DNA of 64,000 bases from Flavobacteriaceae bacterium (GTDB lineage Bacteria; Bacteroidota; Bacteroidia; Flavobacteriales; Flavobacteriaceae): NCBI GenBank assembly GCA_947456955.1, contig CANGTQ010000001.1, forward strand, positions 248,001 to 312,000, given 5' to 3'. A model generated the notes under the pieces. The model saw only the letters and a list, made by a program, of their open reading frames with translations. It did no database searches and was not told the DNA's origin. A program made the position numbers and the translations under genes. Below, in pieces: positions 52,842-62,788 of the stretch; position 1 is the stretch's first letter; each line of letters starts with the position of its first letter.

Positions 52842-53842
52842 GATTTTACTTTAAAAAATAATTCAGGAAATGCTATTTCGGGTTTTTGTTTTAAAAGGAT
52901 TACTTTTATATACGATTCTAAAAAACCATTTCCATATCCGAAAAATTGTTTAAAAACAGCTATCAGAGAAAGGAAACCAATTTTAAAACTTTTATTTTGA
53001 ACTGTTGCTGTAACTAGAATTAAAAGGAAATAGAATATATAGCATACTATTGGGAAAATAAATCCAAAAGCTAGAAAAACAATAGAAAAGTATACTCCAA
53101 TTACAAAAATCGTTGGAAAGAAAAAAGTTAGCTTACTATATTCAGGATACCAACTATTTAGTATTGGTCTGGCTTTACCAAATTTAGTCACTTGAACAGA
53201 AAATTTATCCCAATCAATTCTTCGTTTATGATAAACAATTGCTTTTGGAAAAAGTCTAGTTTCATATCCTAATTTCCATAATCTAATTGATAAATCTGGG
53301 TCTTCTCCAGGATGAATATTTCCAAAACCGTTAGAATCATCAAATGCTTTTTTTGAAATTCCCATATTAAAACTTCGAGGTTGAAATTTGGTTAACTTCT
53401 CCGAACCACCACGAATTCCTCCTGTTGTTAGAAAAGATGTCATCGCGAAATTTATTGCTTTCTGAATAGCTGAAAAAGAATCTAAAGCAGCATCGGAACC
53501 TCCAAAGCAATCAACATAATTAGCTGTTAATTCATTTTCAACTTCAGTAAGGTACTCTTTTGGAATAATACAATCGGAATCAAATATGATGAAATAATCT
53601 CCTTTAGATTTTTTCATTCCAAAGTTTCTTGAGTCGCCCGGACCGCTATTGTCTTTAAAATAATAAGAAATATTTAATTTGCCTTTATAATTTTCAATTT
53701 CATTACTACATGTTACTGTTGATCCGTCTTCAACAATTACAATTTCATATTCTTTGTCATAATTAGAAACTAAAAGACTTTCTAACAATTCTTTTATCTC
53801 GTCAGGTCTATTATAAACTGGAATAATTACAGAAAAAAACAT
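52838..53842 (-). CDS. Family 2 glycosyltransferase, membrane associated
   Basis: From ATG 53842 (MFFSVIIPVYNRPDEIKELL) the product is 334 residues. The GT-A fold shows IVIVEDGSTVTCSNEI, SGPGDSRNFGMKKSKGDYFI, the metal motif IFDSDCIIP and later GFGNIHPGEDPDLSIRLWKL. The C-terminal 100 residues hold two or three hydrophobic helices (FPTIFVIGVYFSIVFLAFGF and the next). It probably adds a sugar to a lipid or surface glycan at the inner membrane. Donor and acceptor are unknown. Its stop overlaps the coaE start by 4 bases. Confidence 0.9.
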   Translation of the reverse strand: MFFSVIIPVYNRPDEIKELLESLLVSNYDKEYEIVIVEDGSTVTCSNEIENYKGKLNISYYFKDNSGPGDSRNFGMKKSKGDYFIIFDSDCIIPKEYLTEVENELTANYVDCFGGSDAALDSFSAIQKAINFAMTSFLTTGGIRGGSEKLTKFQPRSFNMGISKKAFDDSNGFGNIHPGEDPDLSIRLWKLGYETRLFPKAIVYHKRRIDWDKFSVQVTKFGKARPILNSWYPEYSKLTFFFPTIFVIGVYFSIVFLAFGFIFPIVCYIFYFLLILVTATVQNKSFKIGFLSLIAVFKQFFGYGNGFLESYIKVILLKQKPEIAFPELFFKVKS

Positions 53843-53880
53843 TGCTAATTTTTTTAACAAATATAAGTTATATACAAAAG

Positions 53881-53907
53881 AAAAACCACCTAAACTTAGG
53901 TGGTTTT
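53881..53907 (-). terminator. Terminator of the T9SS cargo gene, symmetric
   Basis: AAAACCACCTAA / TTAGGTGGTTTT form a 12-bp stem (the outer 9-10 pairs will hold) with A and T runs on both sides. It lies 21 bases after the stop of the leftward T9SS cargo gene. Confidence 0.8.
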
Positions 53908-53927
53908 AATTATAAAAATAAATCAGT

Positions 53928-56366
53928 TTATTCTTTGATAACCTTAATAGTTTTTAGTTGATTGTTAGATGTTACTTTAACCATATATGCTCCTTTTGAA
54001 AGGTTTGACATATCAATTTGAGCAGCATTAGCATTAATAACATTTGAACTAACTTTTTGTCCTAATAAATTGAAAACTTCAACATTTGAAATCTCTTGGT
54101 TATAGGATAAATTCAATGTGTTTTTTACTGGATTTGGATAGTAAGAAAAATTAGCATTGTCAAATGAATTGTTTTCTAAACCATTATCAGAAAGTCTTAA
54201 TGTAAATGTTCCTTGCTCCGAACTATTACTCCATACTTGGATATAATAGGTATCACCAGGTGTCAAACCAGTTAAAACTTCTGAGGTTGCAGCAGTTAAA
54301 TTTGAATTACATGTATTAGCAACTGGAGTTAATGCACCACAAGCTCCAGAATAAATATTAAAATTTAAAGAAGTCATTGTAGTTGGTGTTAGTAACGCTG
54401 TTACTAGACCAGAAGTAGGAGCTAAAAACGAGAACCAAACATCTTGAATTGAACCAAAAGGATCACAACTCGGTTGTGTTGAAGATACAGTTCCAAAAGA
54501 GTTATCTGAATTGTTGTCTAATCCATCAACTTGAACATTTAATGCTGTTCCACAATCTTGATTTTCAACAGCCGGTGGTGTAACTGTAGCACAAGTTACA
54601 TCCATAACAAAAGCCCCAACACTTCCTGCATTCCATCCTTCAACAGCAATATAATAAGTTGTAGTTCCATCTGAAGTAAAAATAACTTTAGATTGCACAG
54701 AATCATTAGTAACATTACAAGAAGCAAAATCATCATTTCCAGCTACTAATGTTAAATTTCCAGATGTTCCAGTATATACTAAAACTGATGTGTCATAAGA
54801 TGAATTACATAAACTTAATGTTATTGTCTGAGCTGATCCACTACCGGTAAATGAATACCAAAGATTTGGAGCATCCATATCTGCACCAAAACCATCAGGA
54901 GCATTGTCCTCATCCAAAGTAACAGGTAACGATGTATCACCAGTATAAGTATTACCACAACTAACTGCAATAGGTGTTGCAAAATTATCATTTGTTGGTG
55001 GTGGTGGTGGTGTTCCTATGCAAACATTAAAAGTTGATGTTTGACTAGCTGTTGCTGTCCAAGTATATACTCTAACGTAATAAGTTTGACCTGAAATTAA
55101 TCCTGTTGGATTACTAACATCAGCATCAGAACAAGAACCAGCAACTAAACTTAAACTATTGCAATCTAAACCTGTCCATAAAGAATGGTACATATCAGTT
55201 GTTGAACCAGCTGCATTTAAGATACTAATTCTATGTGTTGTTGAAGTAGCTACAAAAGAAAACCAAACATCATCATCTTCGGTTCCACCACAGGCTGTAG
55301 CGTCTTGTGAAGAAGCAGTTGCTCCAACTACAGTACCAGCAGATACTGCACCACATGCAAAATCTGAATTAACAGTCAAAGATGTAGCACCTGAACAATT
55401 ATCATTTACAGGAGGTAGAGGAGGATTAACAGTTAAAACACCATTAATTTTATCCGTTCCGTTCCAAAAACCAAAATTAGTGGCTCCATAAACAAAAGCA
55501 CCTCCATTTAACTGATATCTTGTAGCATAATAATAGGTACCCGGAAGTAAACCAGCCCCAAGATTTGCTTGGTATTCATCGTTATTTCCTACTTCAACGT
55601 TAAATGTAGCTGGAATCCAATTTGTAAAAGTATTTGGATTGCCATCAGTTGAACTGTAACCAACCCAGGCCAAGATTCCAGGAGCTTGTCCAGAAGTTGA
55701 ATCTGTTAATCCAGCTTCGTATATTTGACCATAAACGGTTACACTTCCACCTTGATTAATTGTTGCAGTGTAAGGAAATTGTAAATTGGCATAATCAGGT
55801 AAATCCGCAGGTAGTGGAGCTACTGTAAGAGAATAATCTTCTACTTGACCATAGAGAGTACCTAAACAAGGATCAACATAAGCTGTCGTTCCAAATATTT
55901 TTTTTACACGCATACGAGTAGTACCAGCTAATGCAGTTGGTGGGACTAAAAGCGATTGTGTAGCTTGAATTGCATCGACTCCAGTTGAAGTATTAATAGT
56001 CTGAGTAATGGTATATGCTTCGCTTGCATCGTCAAAATCTCCATCTTGATTCCAATCAGCAAAAACCATAAAACGGTTTGTATAAGGACCGGCAGTATTA
56101 CCTTTTATTGTAATAGTGTAAGAGCTTCCTGCAGTAACATTTCCTGATATTGAGGTATAATCTTCGTGTGCAATTATTGTTGTCCCATTATTAGTGCCAG
56201 GAAGTGCAGAAGTTGAATTGTTTATACCCGCAAAATTTACAAGTGTAATTGGTTCAACTGGATCTGTAGTAGCAGTAAATACAATTGGTCCGCAATAGGG
56301 TAAAGGAAATTGTGCAAACACTGAATAACTAACTAACATCAGAATTAATAAAGTAATTTTTTTCAT
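53928..56366 (-). CDS. Secreted T9SS cargo with GEVED and pre-peptidase-like domains
   Basis: The 812-residue protein has a signal peptide (MKKITLLILMLVSYSVFAQ). A GEVED domain (about 80-190) contains NRFMVFADWNQDGDFDDASE and YGQVEDYSLTV. Three repeats of the bacterial pre-peptidase C-terminal type follow; the first two share a DNCSGATSL- or DNFATPIAV-like start, and all have VWFSF/LWYSF- and YYIQV/YYVRV-like strands. The C-terminal sorting domain (type A) reads FSYYPNPVKNTLNLS, VEVFNLLGQKV and LSKGAYMVKVTSNNQLKTIK. It should be exported by T9SS and attached to or released from the surface. No enzyme domain is present, so an adhesive or structural role is likely. Confidence 0.92.
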   Translation of the reverse strand: MKKITLLILMLVSYSVFAQFPLPYCGPIVFTATTDPVEPITLVNFAGINNSTSALPGTNNGTTIIAHEDYTSISGNVTAGSSYTITIKGNTAGPYTNRFMVFADWNQDGDFDDASEAYTITQTINTSTGVDAIQATQSLLVPPTALAGTTRMRVKKIFGTTAYVDPCLGTLYGQVEDYSLTVAPLPADLPDYANLQFPYTATINQGGSVTVYGQIYEAGLTDSTSGQAPGILAWVGYSSTDGNPNTFTNWIPATFNVEVGNNDEYQANLGAGLLPGTYYYATRYQLNGGAFVYGATNFGFWNGTDKINGVLTVNPPLPPVNDNCSGATSLTVNSDFACGAVSAGTVVGATASSQDATACGGTEDDDVWFSFVATSTTHRISILNAAGSTTDMYHSLWTGLDCNSLSLVAGSCSDADVSNPTGLISGQTYYVRVYTWTATASQTSTFNVCIGTPPPPPTNDNFATPIAVSCGNTYTGDTSLPVTLDEDNAPDGFGADMDAPNLWYSFTGSGSAQTITLSLCNSSYDTSVLVYTGTSGNLTLVAGNDDFASCNVTNDSVQSKVIFTSDGTTTYYIAVEGWNAGSVGAFVMDVTCATVTPPAVENQDCGTALNVQVDGLDNNSDNSFGTVSSTQPSCDPFGSIQDVWFSFLAPTSGLVTALLTPTTMTSLNFNIYSGACGALTPVANTCNSNLTAATSEVLTGLTPGDTYYIQVWSNSSEQGTFTLRLSDNGLENNSFDNANFSYYPNPVKNTLNLSYNQEISNVEVFNLLGQKVSSNVINANAAQIDMSNLSKGAYMVKVTSNNQLKTIKVIKE

Positions 56367-56417
56367 AAGTTAAATGTTTAAAAAAATTTAGATTGCATAA
56401 AAGTACTAATAAATAAA

Positions 56418-56448
56418 AAAACTCACAATTAATATTTATGAGTTTTTA
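56418..56448 (-). terminator. Probable terminator after fabV
   Basis: AAAAACTCA / TGAGTTTTT form a 9-bp stem with a 13-base AT loop between fabV and the T9SS cargo gene. A-rich and T-rich flanks allow action on either strand. Confidence 0.5.
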
Positions 56449-56468
56449 ATTTATATATAAACAATTGA

Positions 56469-57656
56469 TTAAATACTATGTATTTTCACAAATTCATTAG
56501 TATCTACATTATAATCAACTCCTTCAAAACCAAATCCGAAAAGATTTAAAAAATCTTGCTTATAACCAGCTAAATCACCAATTTCTGAAAGGTTTTCAGT
56601 AGTTGCTTTTTCCCACAAAGTTTTTATTCTATCTTGAATATCGTCTCGCATTTCCCAATCGTCAATTCTGATTCTTCCTTTGTCGTCAGTTGGCACTTCT
56701 TTTCCTGTATAAAGTCGTTGTTCAAACAATCTTTGAATTTGTTCTATACAACCTTCATGAACGCCCTCCGCTTTCATAATTTTATATAATAAAGATATAT
56801 AAAGTGGAATTACCGGAATGGCCGAACTTGCTTGTGTCACCAAAGCTTTATTTACTGACACGTAGGCTTTTCCATTTAAAGACTTCAAATCATCCGTAAT
56901 TTTAAAAGCAGTTGCTTCCAAATCATCTTTAGCTCTACCAATTGTTCCTTTTCTATAAACCGCCTCTGTAACCTCTGGTCCAATATAAGAATAAGCAATA
57001 GTTGTTGCACCATTAGCCAAGGTACCAGCATTTTTTAAAGCATCAATCCACATTTTCCAATCTTCTCCTCCCATAACAACAACAGTGTTGTCAATATCAT
57101 CTTGATTCGCAGGTTCGATAGTGACTTGAGAAACTAAACCGGTATGAAAATCAACCGTTTTATTTGAAAATGTTTGCCCGATAGGTTTAAGTACAGAACG
57201 ATGTAAAACTCCAGTGACAGGATGCATACGAACCGGCGAAGCCAAACTATAAATCACCATATCAACTTGCCCTAAATCAGCTTTGATTAAATCAATTGTT
57301 TGTTGTTTCACTTCATTAGAAAATGCATCGCCGTTAATACTTTTAGCATATAAACCTGCTTTTTGAGCTTCTGTTTCAAAAGCAGCAGAATTATACCAAC
57401 CTGGTGTTGCGGTTTTTCCTTCTGATGGCGGTTTTTCGAAGAATACTCCTATTGTTCCGGCGCCTGAACCAAAAGCACTTGTTATTCTTGATGCCAAACC
57501 GAAACCCGTTGAAGATCCAATTACTAATACTATTTTAGCGCCATGAATATGTCCTTTTGACTTTACATATTCAATTTGATTTTTAATATTTTGAGCGCAT
57601 CCATCGGGATGAGCTGTCAAACAAATAAATCCTCGCATTCTTGGTTCAATAATCAT
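56469..57656 (-). CDS. fabV: Trans-2-enoyl-ACP/CoA reductase FabV
   Basis: The 395-residue cytosolic NADH-dependent enzyme does the last reduction of fatty-acid elongation. It starts with the family hallmark MIIEPRMRGFICLTAHPDGC and has the Rossmann loop VIGSSTGFGLASRITSAFGS, VDMVIYSLASPVRMHP and the active-site Tyr/Lys region TIAYSYIGPEVTEAVYRKGT. FabV enzymes resist triclosan-type FabI inhibitors. Its promoter lies upstream, partly within the recN end. Confidence 0.95.
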   Translation of the reverse strand: MIIEPRMRGFICLTAHPDGCAQNIKNQIEYVKSKGHIHGAKIVLVIGSSTGFGLASRITSAFGSGAGTIGVFFEKPPSEGKTATPGWYNSAAFETEAQKAGLYAKSINGDAFSNEVKQQTIDLIKADLGQVDMVIYSLASPVRMHPVTGVLHRSVLKPIGQTFSNKTVDFHTGLVSQVTIEPANQDDIDNTVVVMGGEDWKMWIDALKNAGTLANGATTIAYSYIGPEVTEAVYRKGTIGRAKDDLEATAFKITDDLKSLNGKAYVSVNKALVTQASSAIPVIPLYISLLYKIMKAEGVHEGCIEQIQRLFEQRLYTGKEVPTDDKGRIRIDDWEMRDDIQDRIKTLWEKATTENLSEIGDLAGYKQDFLNLFGFGFEGVDYNVDTNEFVKIHSI

Positions 57657-57710
57657 ATGATATGTATTTTATGTTAGTTTTTATGCCTGTAAGGCGACAG
57701 TTAGATGTTG

Positions 57711-57740
57711 CAAAAGTAATAAATTCGGATTTCAATTCAA
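57711..57740 (-). promoter_or_regulatory. Promoter of fabV
   Basis: On the minus strand TTG (57738-57740), a 19-base spacer and TACTTTTG (57711-57718) match the consensus. The -33 part is inside the last codons of recN. The ATG is 54 bases downstream. Confidence 0.6.
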
Positions 57741-59384
57741 CAATGCTTTAGCATGATTTACAGCTGAATCAGAAATGTCTTTTCCGGAAAGCATCTCGGC
57801 AATTTCGATTATTCTTTCATCGTTGTTTAATAATTTCAATTCCGAAACGGTATTTTCTCCCAAAACCGTTTTGAAAACTTTATAATGATTGGCTCCTTTC
57901 GCTGCAATTTGAGGAAGATGTGTAATGGCAAAAACCTGTATCGTCTTGCTCATATCTCTCATGATTTCTCCCATCTTATTAGCAATTTCGCCCGAAACAC
58001 CGGTGTCTATTTCGTCAAAAATGATTGTTGGTAGTTTTGAATATTGTGATAATATAGATTTAACTGAAAGCATAATCCTAGACATTTCACCACCGGAAGC
58101 TACTTTCTTAAGCAAACCAAAATCGGTTCCTTTATTGGCAGAAAATAAAAACTGTAACGAGTCTTTTCCATTATTGTGATAAGTTTCTGAAGCTATGATG
58201 TCAATTTTAAACCGAACATTCGGCATGCCCAAAAGATTCAAAATGGCTATGAGTTGTTCTGATAAATTGGGAATCGCTTCCCTCCTACTTTTACTTATTT
58301 TATTTGCAACTTCATCTAACTGTAATTCTAACTCTTTAATGCTTTTTTCAAGATTTACAATTTCCTCTTCTAAAGTAGCAACAGAAACAACTTTGCCTTC
58401 TAAATCAATTTGAATCTGAATTAATTCTTTAACAGTTAAAACATTATGCTTTTTTTGAAGACTATAAATAAGTTGCAATTTTTGATTAACGGTTTCCAAT
58501 TTTTCAGGATCATTAAAGACCAAATCTGATTCACGATTTATTTCTTTTACTATATCATCAAATTCAATTAAGAGACTGTTAGTTCGTTCAAAAAGCGATT
58601 GGTATTCAGTCGAAAAACCAACATTTTTTTGAAGGATTGCTTTGAATTCTTTTAGATTTTTTAAAACTCCAAATTCTTCTTCATTAGAAATAGATAATAG
58701 TTTATCCAAATTTTCTTTTATGAATTCAACATTACTTAATGTTTGATATTGCTGCTCTAATTCTTCTAATTCGCCTTCTTTTAAATTGGCTGTTTCCAAT
58801 TCCTGATACAAAAATTCGTTATAGTCTTTCTCTTTTAAAACAGATGAAAACACATTTTTTTTAGATTCTAAAGTAGATTTTGCAACACGGTATTTTTTTA
58901 AAAAGGATTGAAATTCAATACCTAATGCTTGATTATTAGCAATAGCATCTATGATTTTAAACTGATATTCTTCTTCAGATAATTCTAAGGTTTGGTGCTG
59001 AGAATGTACATCTATCAGGTAAAAACTTAAATCCTGTAACTGTTGAAGATTAACCGGACTATCGTTTACAAAAGCACGCGATTTTCCGGAAGGCAGAATT
59101 TCTCTACGAATTATCGTTTCCTGCTCATAATCTAAATCATTGGATTCAAAGAAAAATTCCAAATCGTATTTACCAATAGAAAAATTGGCTTCAACAATAC
59201 ACTTTTCGTCTTTATTTTTGAGTGAAGTCAAATCGGCACGTTTTCCTAAAACCAAACCTAGCGCGCCAAGAAGTATTGATTTACCTGCTCCGGTTTCACC
59301 AGTTATAATTGAAAACCCATTTGAAAAATCAATATCTAATTTTTCTATAAGGGCAAAATTCTCAATGGATAATGATGTAATCAT
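57732..59384 (-). CDS. recN: DNA repair protein RecN
   Basis: This 550-residue SMC-like ATPase organises broken DNA ends in recombination. Motifs are SLSIENFALIEKLDIDFSNG, Walker A IITGETGAGKSILLGALGLV, HSQHQTLELSEEEY, the signature VASGGEMSRIMLSVKSIL, Walker B PTIIFDEIDTGVSGEIANKM and the D/H loop VFAITHLPQIAAKGANHY. The middle is coiled coil (about 150-370). It lies 41 bases after porD on the same strand and is probably part of the bamD-rpoZ-coaBC-porD transcript. Confidence 0.96.
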   Translation of the reverse strand: MITSLSIENFALIEKLDIDFSNGFSIITGETGAGKSILLGALGLVLGKRADLTSLKNKDEKCIVEANFSIGKYDLEFFFESNDLDYEQETIIRREILPSGKSRAFVNDSPVNLQQLQDLSFYLIDVHSQHQTLELSEEEYQFKIIDAIANNQALGIEFQSFLKKYRVAKSTLESKKNVFSSVLKEKDYNEFLYQELETANLKEGELEELEQQYQTLSNVEFIKENLDKLLSISNEEEFGVLKNLKEFKAILQKNVGFSTEYQSLFERTNSLLIEFDDIVKEINRESDLVFNDPEKLETVNQKLQLIYSLQKKHNVLTVKELIQIQIDLEGKVVSVATLEEEIVNLEKSIKELELQLDEVANKISKSRREAIPNLSEQLIAILNLLGMPNVRFKIDIIASETYHNNGKDSLQFLFSANKGTDFGLLKKVASGGEMSRIMLSVKSILSQYSKLPTIIFDEIDTGVSGEIANKMGEIMRDMSKTIQVFAITHLPQIAAKGANHYKVFKTVLGENTVSELKLLNNDERIIEIAEMLSGKDISDSAVNHAKALLN

Positions 59385-59425
59385 GTTCAGAAAATGAAGA
59401 AAAGTTTAAATAGTAAATGTACTTA

Positions 59426-60313
59426 TTATAACTTAATTGCTGACCATTTACTTGTATTGAGTGGTGACAACTTATTTAAGTTATCGATGGTCGCATTTAA
59501 AGAAACTTTTGGACCACCAGATAATATAGAAACCAATTCATCCGCTTTAGCATCAAAAAACACACGGGTTAAAAATGCATTTGAACGAACTTGATACAGT
59601 TTTGATAAAGTGCCGATGGCTTCAATAATTTTATTTTTAGAGCCTTTTACATCATTAGCCATAGTATCTAACCCTTCTTTGTGGTATTTATACATAGTTA
59701 CTCTATAATCATCAAATGTACCAGAAAGAATATCTGTTACTAAAAAATACCTGTTTTGATTTCCATCTGATTGACTCCATCCTTTTAAGCCGCTCTGTTG
59801 TGCAACTGTTAGTATTTGCTGCGCTGTTTCATAATGCTTATTTCCAGACATTAAATCAAAAGTATCTGCATCAAAACCAATAATCATATAACAGTAATAA
59901 GCCAAAACTGAAACTAAATTGGAATCAAAATTAGAGGGATTAAATTGCAAAATTTCAAACTCAACATAACGAAAATTAAAATCTTTATCGTTATAGTTGA
60001 AAACAGGTGATTCATATGTTGAATTAAAAACCGGTCTTGTTGACTGAACCTGAATTGTTGCAGAAAACTGATTTGATTCATAGCTATTAACAATAATAAC
60101 CATGGAACACTCAATTTTCTCATTTTGCTTGTACTCCTCTCCTGTCCAATCCGTTTTATTTACAAAATCACTTATTGAAGTTTTTAAATTTTTAAATATT
60201 TGGTTATTTGTCGTTGCAATTTTATCAGAATTTATCTGAATCGAACAATTTAATTGTTGTGCTTGCGCTAATCCAACAAAAAGCAAAAAAAGAAAACTGA
60301 TTCTATTTTTCAT
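59426..60313 (-). CDS. porD: PorD-type protein of the type IX secretion system (DUF4835)
   Basis: From ATG 60313 the product is 295 residues with a signal peptide (MKNRISFLFLLFVGLAQAQ). It matches the DUF4835 family: LNCSIQINSDKIATTNNQIF, WTGEEYKQNEKIECSMVIIV, VLAYYCYMIIGFDADTFDLM, GNKHYETAQQIL and FFDAKADELVSIL. Members are annotated as PorD, and the gene is typically found after coaBC, as here. It is exported; its exact role in T9SS is unclear. A start at 60358 would add 15 residues before the signal peptide. Confidence 0.88.
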   Translation of the reverse strand: MKNRISFLFLLFVGLAQAQQLNCSIQINSDKIATTNNQIFKNLKTSISDFVNKTDWTGEEYKQNEKIECSMVIIVNSYESNQFSATIQVQSTRPVFNSTYESPVFNYNDKDFNFRYVEFEILQFNPSNFDSNLVSVLAYYCYMIIGFDADTFDLMSGNKHYETAQQILTVAQQSGLKGWSQSDGNQNRYFLVTDILSGTFDDYRVTMYKYHKEGLDTMANDVKGSKNKIIEAIGTLSKLYQVRSNAFLTRVFFDAKADELVSILSGGPKVSLNATIDNLNKLSPLNTSKWSAIKL

Positions 60314-60377
60314 GTGTAAGTATAAATTGTTTTTTAATTTGTCACATGGAATTCGCATTTGAAGAAAATAGTAAATA

Positions 60378-61604
60378 CTACTTACTCTTTGTGCTCATTT
60401 CATTAAAAGAAATTACTTTATTCATAATATCGTTTGCAACCAATTCTTTTGTTTTTAAATCCATTGGTTCTACAATAAAATCTTTATCTATAAAGGTAAT
60501 TTTGTTGGTAGCTTTTCCAAAACCAGCACCTTCATCCTGAAGCGAATTTAAAACAATCAAATCTAAGTTTTTTTTCTGAATTTTCAACTTTGCATTTTCA
60601 ATTTCATTTTCAGTCTCTAAAGCAAAGCCAATTAGAAATTGATTTTGTTTAATTTTTCCCAAAGAAGCCAATATATCCTCCGTTTTTTCGAGTTCAATTG
60701 TTAAAGAAGCTTCTGTTTTTTTTATCTTTTGTTCAGCAATAAATTTTGGTTTGTAATCAGCAACTGCCGCAGCACAAATAGCAACATCAACTGAATTAAA
60801 ATATTCATGACAAGCATCATACATTTCTTTCGCTGAAGTCACTCGAATTAAATTAATAACGGGATTTATTGTGTTTAAGTGTGTTGGACCTGAAATTAAA
60901 ATCACTTCTGCTCCATAATTTGCAGCACTTTCAGCAATATCAAATCCCATTTTGCCTGAGGAATGGTTGCCAATAAATCGAACCGGATCAATCGCTTCAT
61001 AGGTTGGGCCTGCGGTAACAAGTATTTTTTTTCCTCTTAAAGGCAATTTGCTTTCTAAATCATTTTCTAAAAAGGCTATAATATTTTCTGGCTCAGCCAT
61101 TCTTCCTTCACCAGATAATCCACTAGCTAATTGACCCGTTTCTGCTGGAATAATAATATCGCCAAATTGTTTTAATGTATGAAAGCTAGCAGCAGTTGAA
61201 GGATGCTTGTACATATCTAAATCCATTGCCGGAGCGAAATAAACCGGACATTTAGCCGAAAGATAAGTTGCAATTAAAAGATTATCGCAATTGCCATTTA
61301 CCATTTTAGATAACGTATTGGCAGTTGCCGGTGCAATAAGCATTAAATCGGCCCAAAGCCCTAGTTCAACGTGATTGTTCCATTGAGCATTGTCATCTTC
61401 TTCGTTGTAGAATGTTGAATGAACAGGATTTTTTGAAAGTGTAGATAAAGTTAACGGTGTTACAAAATCCTTAGAAGCAGGTGTCATTATCACTTGGATA
61501 TGTGCACCTGCTTTAATAAATAACCTAACTAATGTTGCTGTTTTGTATGCGGCAATTCCACCAGATACTCCTAGTACTATTTTTTTACCGCTTAAAACAG
61601 ACAT
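60378..61604 (-). CDS. coaBC: Phosphopantothenoylcysteine decarboxylase / phosphopantothenate-cysteine ligase
   Basis: The 408-residue bifunctional enzyme covers two steps of CoA synthesis. The N-terminal flavin domain (CoaC, 1-185) has VLGVSGGIAAYKTATLVRLF, the His in WNNHVELGLWADLMLIAPAT, and FAPAMDLDMYKHPS. The C-terminal CoaB domain has ILVTAGPTYEAIDPVRFIGN, HSSGKMGFDIAESAANYGAE, AICAAAVADYKPKFIAEQKI and the end motif LDLIVLNSLQDEGAGFGKAT. It follows rpoZ by 6 bases and is in its operon. Confidence 0.96.
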   Translation of the reverse strand: MSVLSGKKIVLGVSGGIAAYKTATLVRLFIKAGAHIQVIMTPASKDFVTPLTLSTLSKNPVHSTFYNEEDDNAQWNNHVELGLWADLMLIAPATANTLSKMVNGNCDNLLIATYLSAKCPVYFAPAMDLDMYKHPSTAASFHTLKQFGDIIIPAETGQLASGLSGEGRMAEPENIIAFLENDLESKLPLRGKKILVTAGPTYEAIDPVRFIGNHSSGKMGFDIAESAANYGAEVILISGPTHLNTINPVINLIRVTSAKEMYDACHEYFNSVDVAICAAAVADYKPKFIAEQKIKKTEASLTIELEKTEDILASLGKIKQNQFLIGFALETENEIENAKLKIQKKNLDLIVLNSLQDEGAGFGKATNKITFIDKDFIVEPMDLKTKELVANDIMNKVISFNEMSTKSK

Positions 61605-61610
61605 CTTTTA

Positions 61611-61931
61611 TTAGTCTTTTGTAGTGTCTCTGTAGTAAATTTTGTCATCAAGCCATTCTTGAACAGCTAATGCATGAGGTTTTGGTAATTTCTCGTAGTA
61701 TTTAGAAACTTCTATTTGTTCTTTATTTTCAAAGATTTCCTCAAGACTATCGTTGTAAGTAGCAAACTCTTCTAACTTTTCAGTTAATTCTTTTTTAATT
61801 TCAGAATTGATTTGGTTTGCTCTTTTAGCCATTATTGTAATTGCCTCGTAAACATTGCCGGTACGCTCTTCAATTGCAGTCTTGTTGTAAGTAACTGTGT
61901 TTACCGGTGCATTCGTCTTCTTTAAATCCAT
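61611..61931 (-). CDS. rpoZ: RNA polymerase omega subunit, Bacteroidota type
   Basis: The 106-residue protein follows the form of omega found in Bacteroidota: NAPVNTVTYNKTAIEERTGN, VYEAITIMAKRANQINSEIK, and a C-terminal extension ending in AVQEWLDDKIYYRDTTKD. Omega helps fold and hold the beta' subunit. It sits between bamD (7 bases upstream) and coaBC (6 bases downstream) in one transcript. Confidence 0.93.
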   Translation of the reverse strand: MDLKKTNAPVNTVTYNKTAIEERTGNVYEAITIMAKRANQINSEIKKELTEKLEEFATYNDSLEEIFENKEQIEVSKYYEKLPKPHALAVQEWLDDKIYYRDTTKD

Positions 61932-61938
61932 GACTTTT

Positions 61939-62733
61939 TTATTTAGAAAATTGTTTTAAATCGTTTTCAATTCGAGCCAACATTTCGTCAGCTTTTGATT
62001 TGTATTCTGTATCTGCTTTAAATTTAATCAAACTTGAGTAAGCTACTTTTGCGTTTTCAAGTCTTTCTTCCATTTTTGAAGGAACACTATTAATAGCTAA
62101 TGAATAAGCAGAATCTAATTTGTAAAATAATGCTTTCTCTTTATAAGGTGTTCCCGGAAAATTAATAATAAAATTATCTAATGCTACCATAGCTGCTTTA
62201 TAATTTGAAATGGTATTATAAATTACGGCATTTTCGTATGCTTTCTTCTCTAATTTTTCCCTTAATTTTTTTGTCAATAAATTTGCTTCAACCATATTTT
62301 TACTTTCCGGATAAGTGTCAATATAATTTTGGAGCTTATCAACTGCTTTATAGGTATCGGTTTGATCTAAACTATAAACCGGCGACAAAAAGGTGAATGA
62401 TTTTGCTCCTAAAAAAGAAGCTTCTTCAATCTTTTCACTTTTTGGATAACTGGCTACAAAACTCTCAAATTGATAACCCGCTAAATAATATTGTTCTGTT
62501 TTATATAAAGATTGTGAATACATATAAAACATTTTTTCTGCTGAAGGTTTTCCTTTATAAGCTGGAGCAATTTGTTCAAAAAGACGGATCGCTTTACTGT
62601 ATTTTTTGGCTTCGTACATTTTTGTAGCTGAAACAAATTTAACAGCGACATCTTCCGATTTTAATGCTTTTTGGTATTCGCTACAAGACGAAAAAAATAC
62701 AATTACAGTAAATAAGGCTAAAAATTTCTTCAT
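61939..62733 (-). CDS. bamD: Outer-membrane assembly lipoprotein BamD
   Basis: The 264-residue lipoprotein (MKKFLALFTVIVFFSS then Cys) of the BAM complex helps insert beta-barrel proteins. The mature part has TPR-like repeats: AKKYSKAIRLFEQIAPAYKG, EQYYLAGYQFESFVASYPKS, AVDKLQNYIDTYPESKNMVE and AMVALDNFIINFPGTPYKEK. The length is typical. It is first in the bamD-rpoZ-coaBC-porD-recN run, behind a good promoter. Confidence 0.95.
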   Translation of the reverse strand: MKKFLALFTVIVFFSSCSEYQKALKSEDVAVKFVSATKMYEAKKYSKAIRLFEQIAPAYKGKPSAEKMFYMYSQSLYKTEQYYLAGYQFESFVASYPKSEKIEEASFLGAKSFTFLSPVYSLDQTDTYKAVDKLQNYIDTYPESKNMVEANLLTKKLREKLEKKAYENAVIYNTISNYKAAMVALDNFIINFPGTPYKEKALFYKLDSAYSLAINSVPSKMEERLENAKVAYSSLIKFKADTEYKSKADEMLARIENDLKQFSK

Positions 62734-62788
62734 TATTTTATTTAATTCAGCTGATTTTAAACACTTTTTGTATTATAAAAATCAACTG

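Noticed and set aside
55159..55491. 110-residue plus-strand open frame opposite the T9SS cargo gene
   Set aside because: It is the antisense of a clear coding region, and its sequence reflects the Thr/Ala-rich repeats on the other strand.
53928..56366. Repetitive T9SS cargo considered as a secreted protease
   Set aside because: The pre-peptidase-like and GEVED repeats are present, but no catalytic domain or motif was found in the 812 residues.
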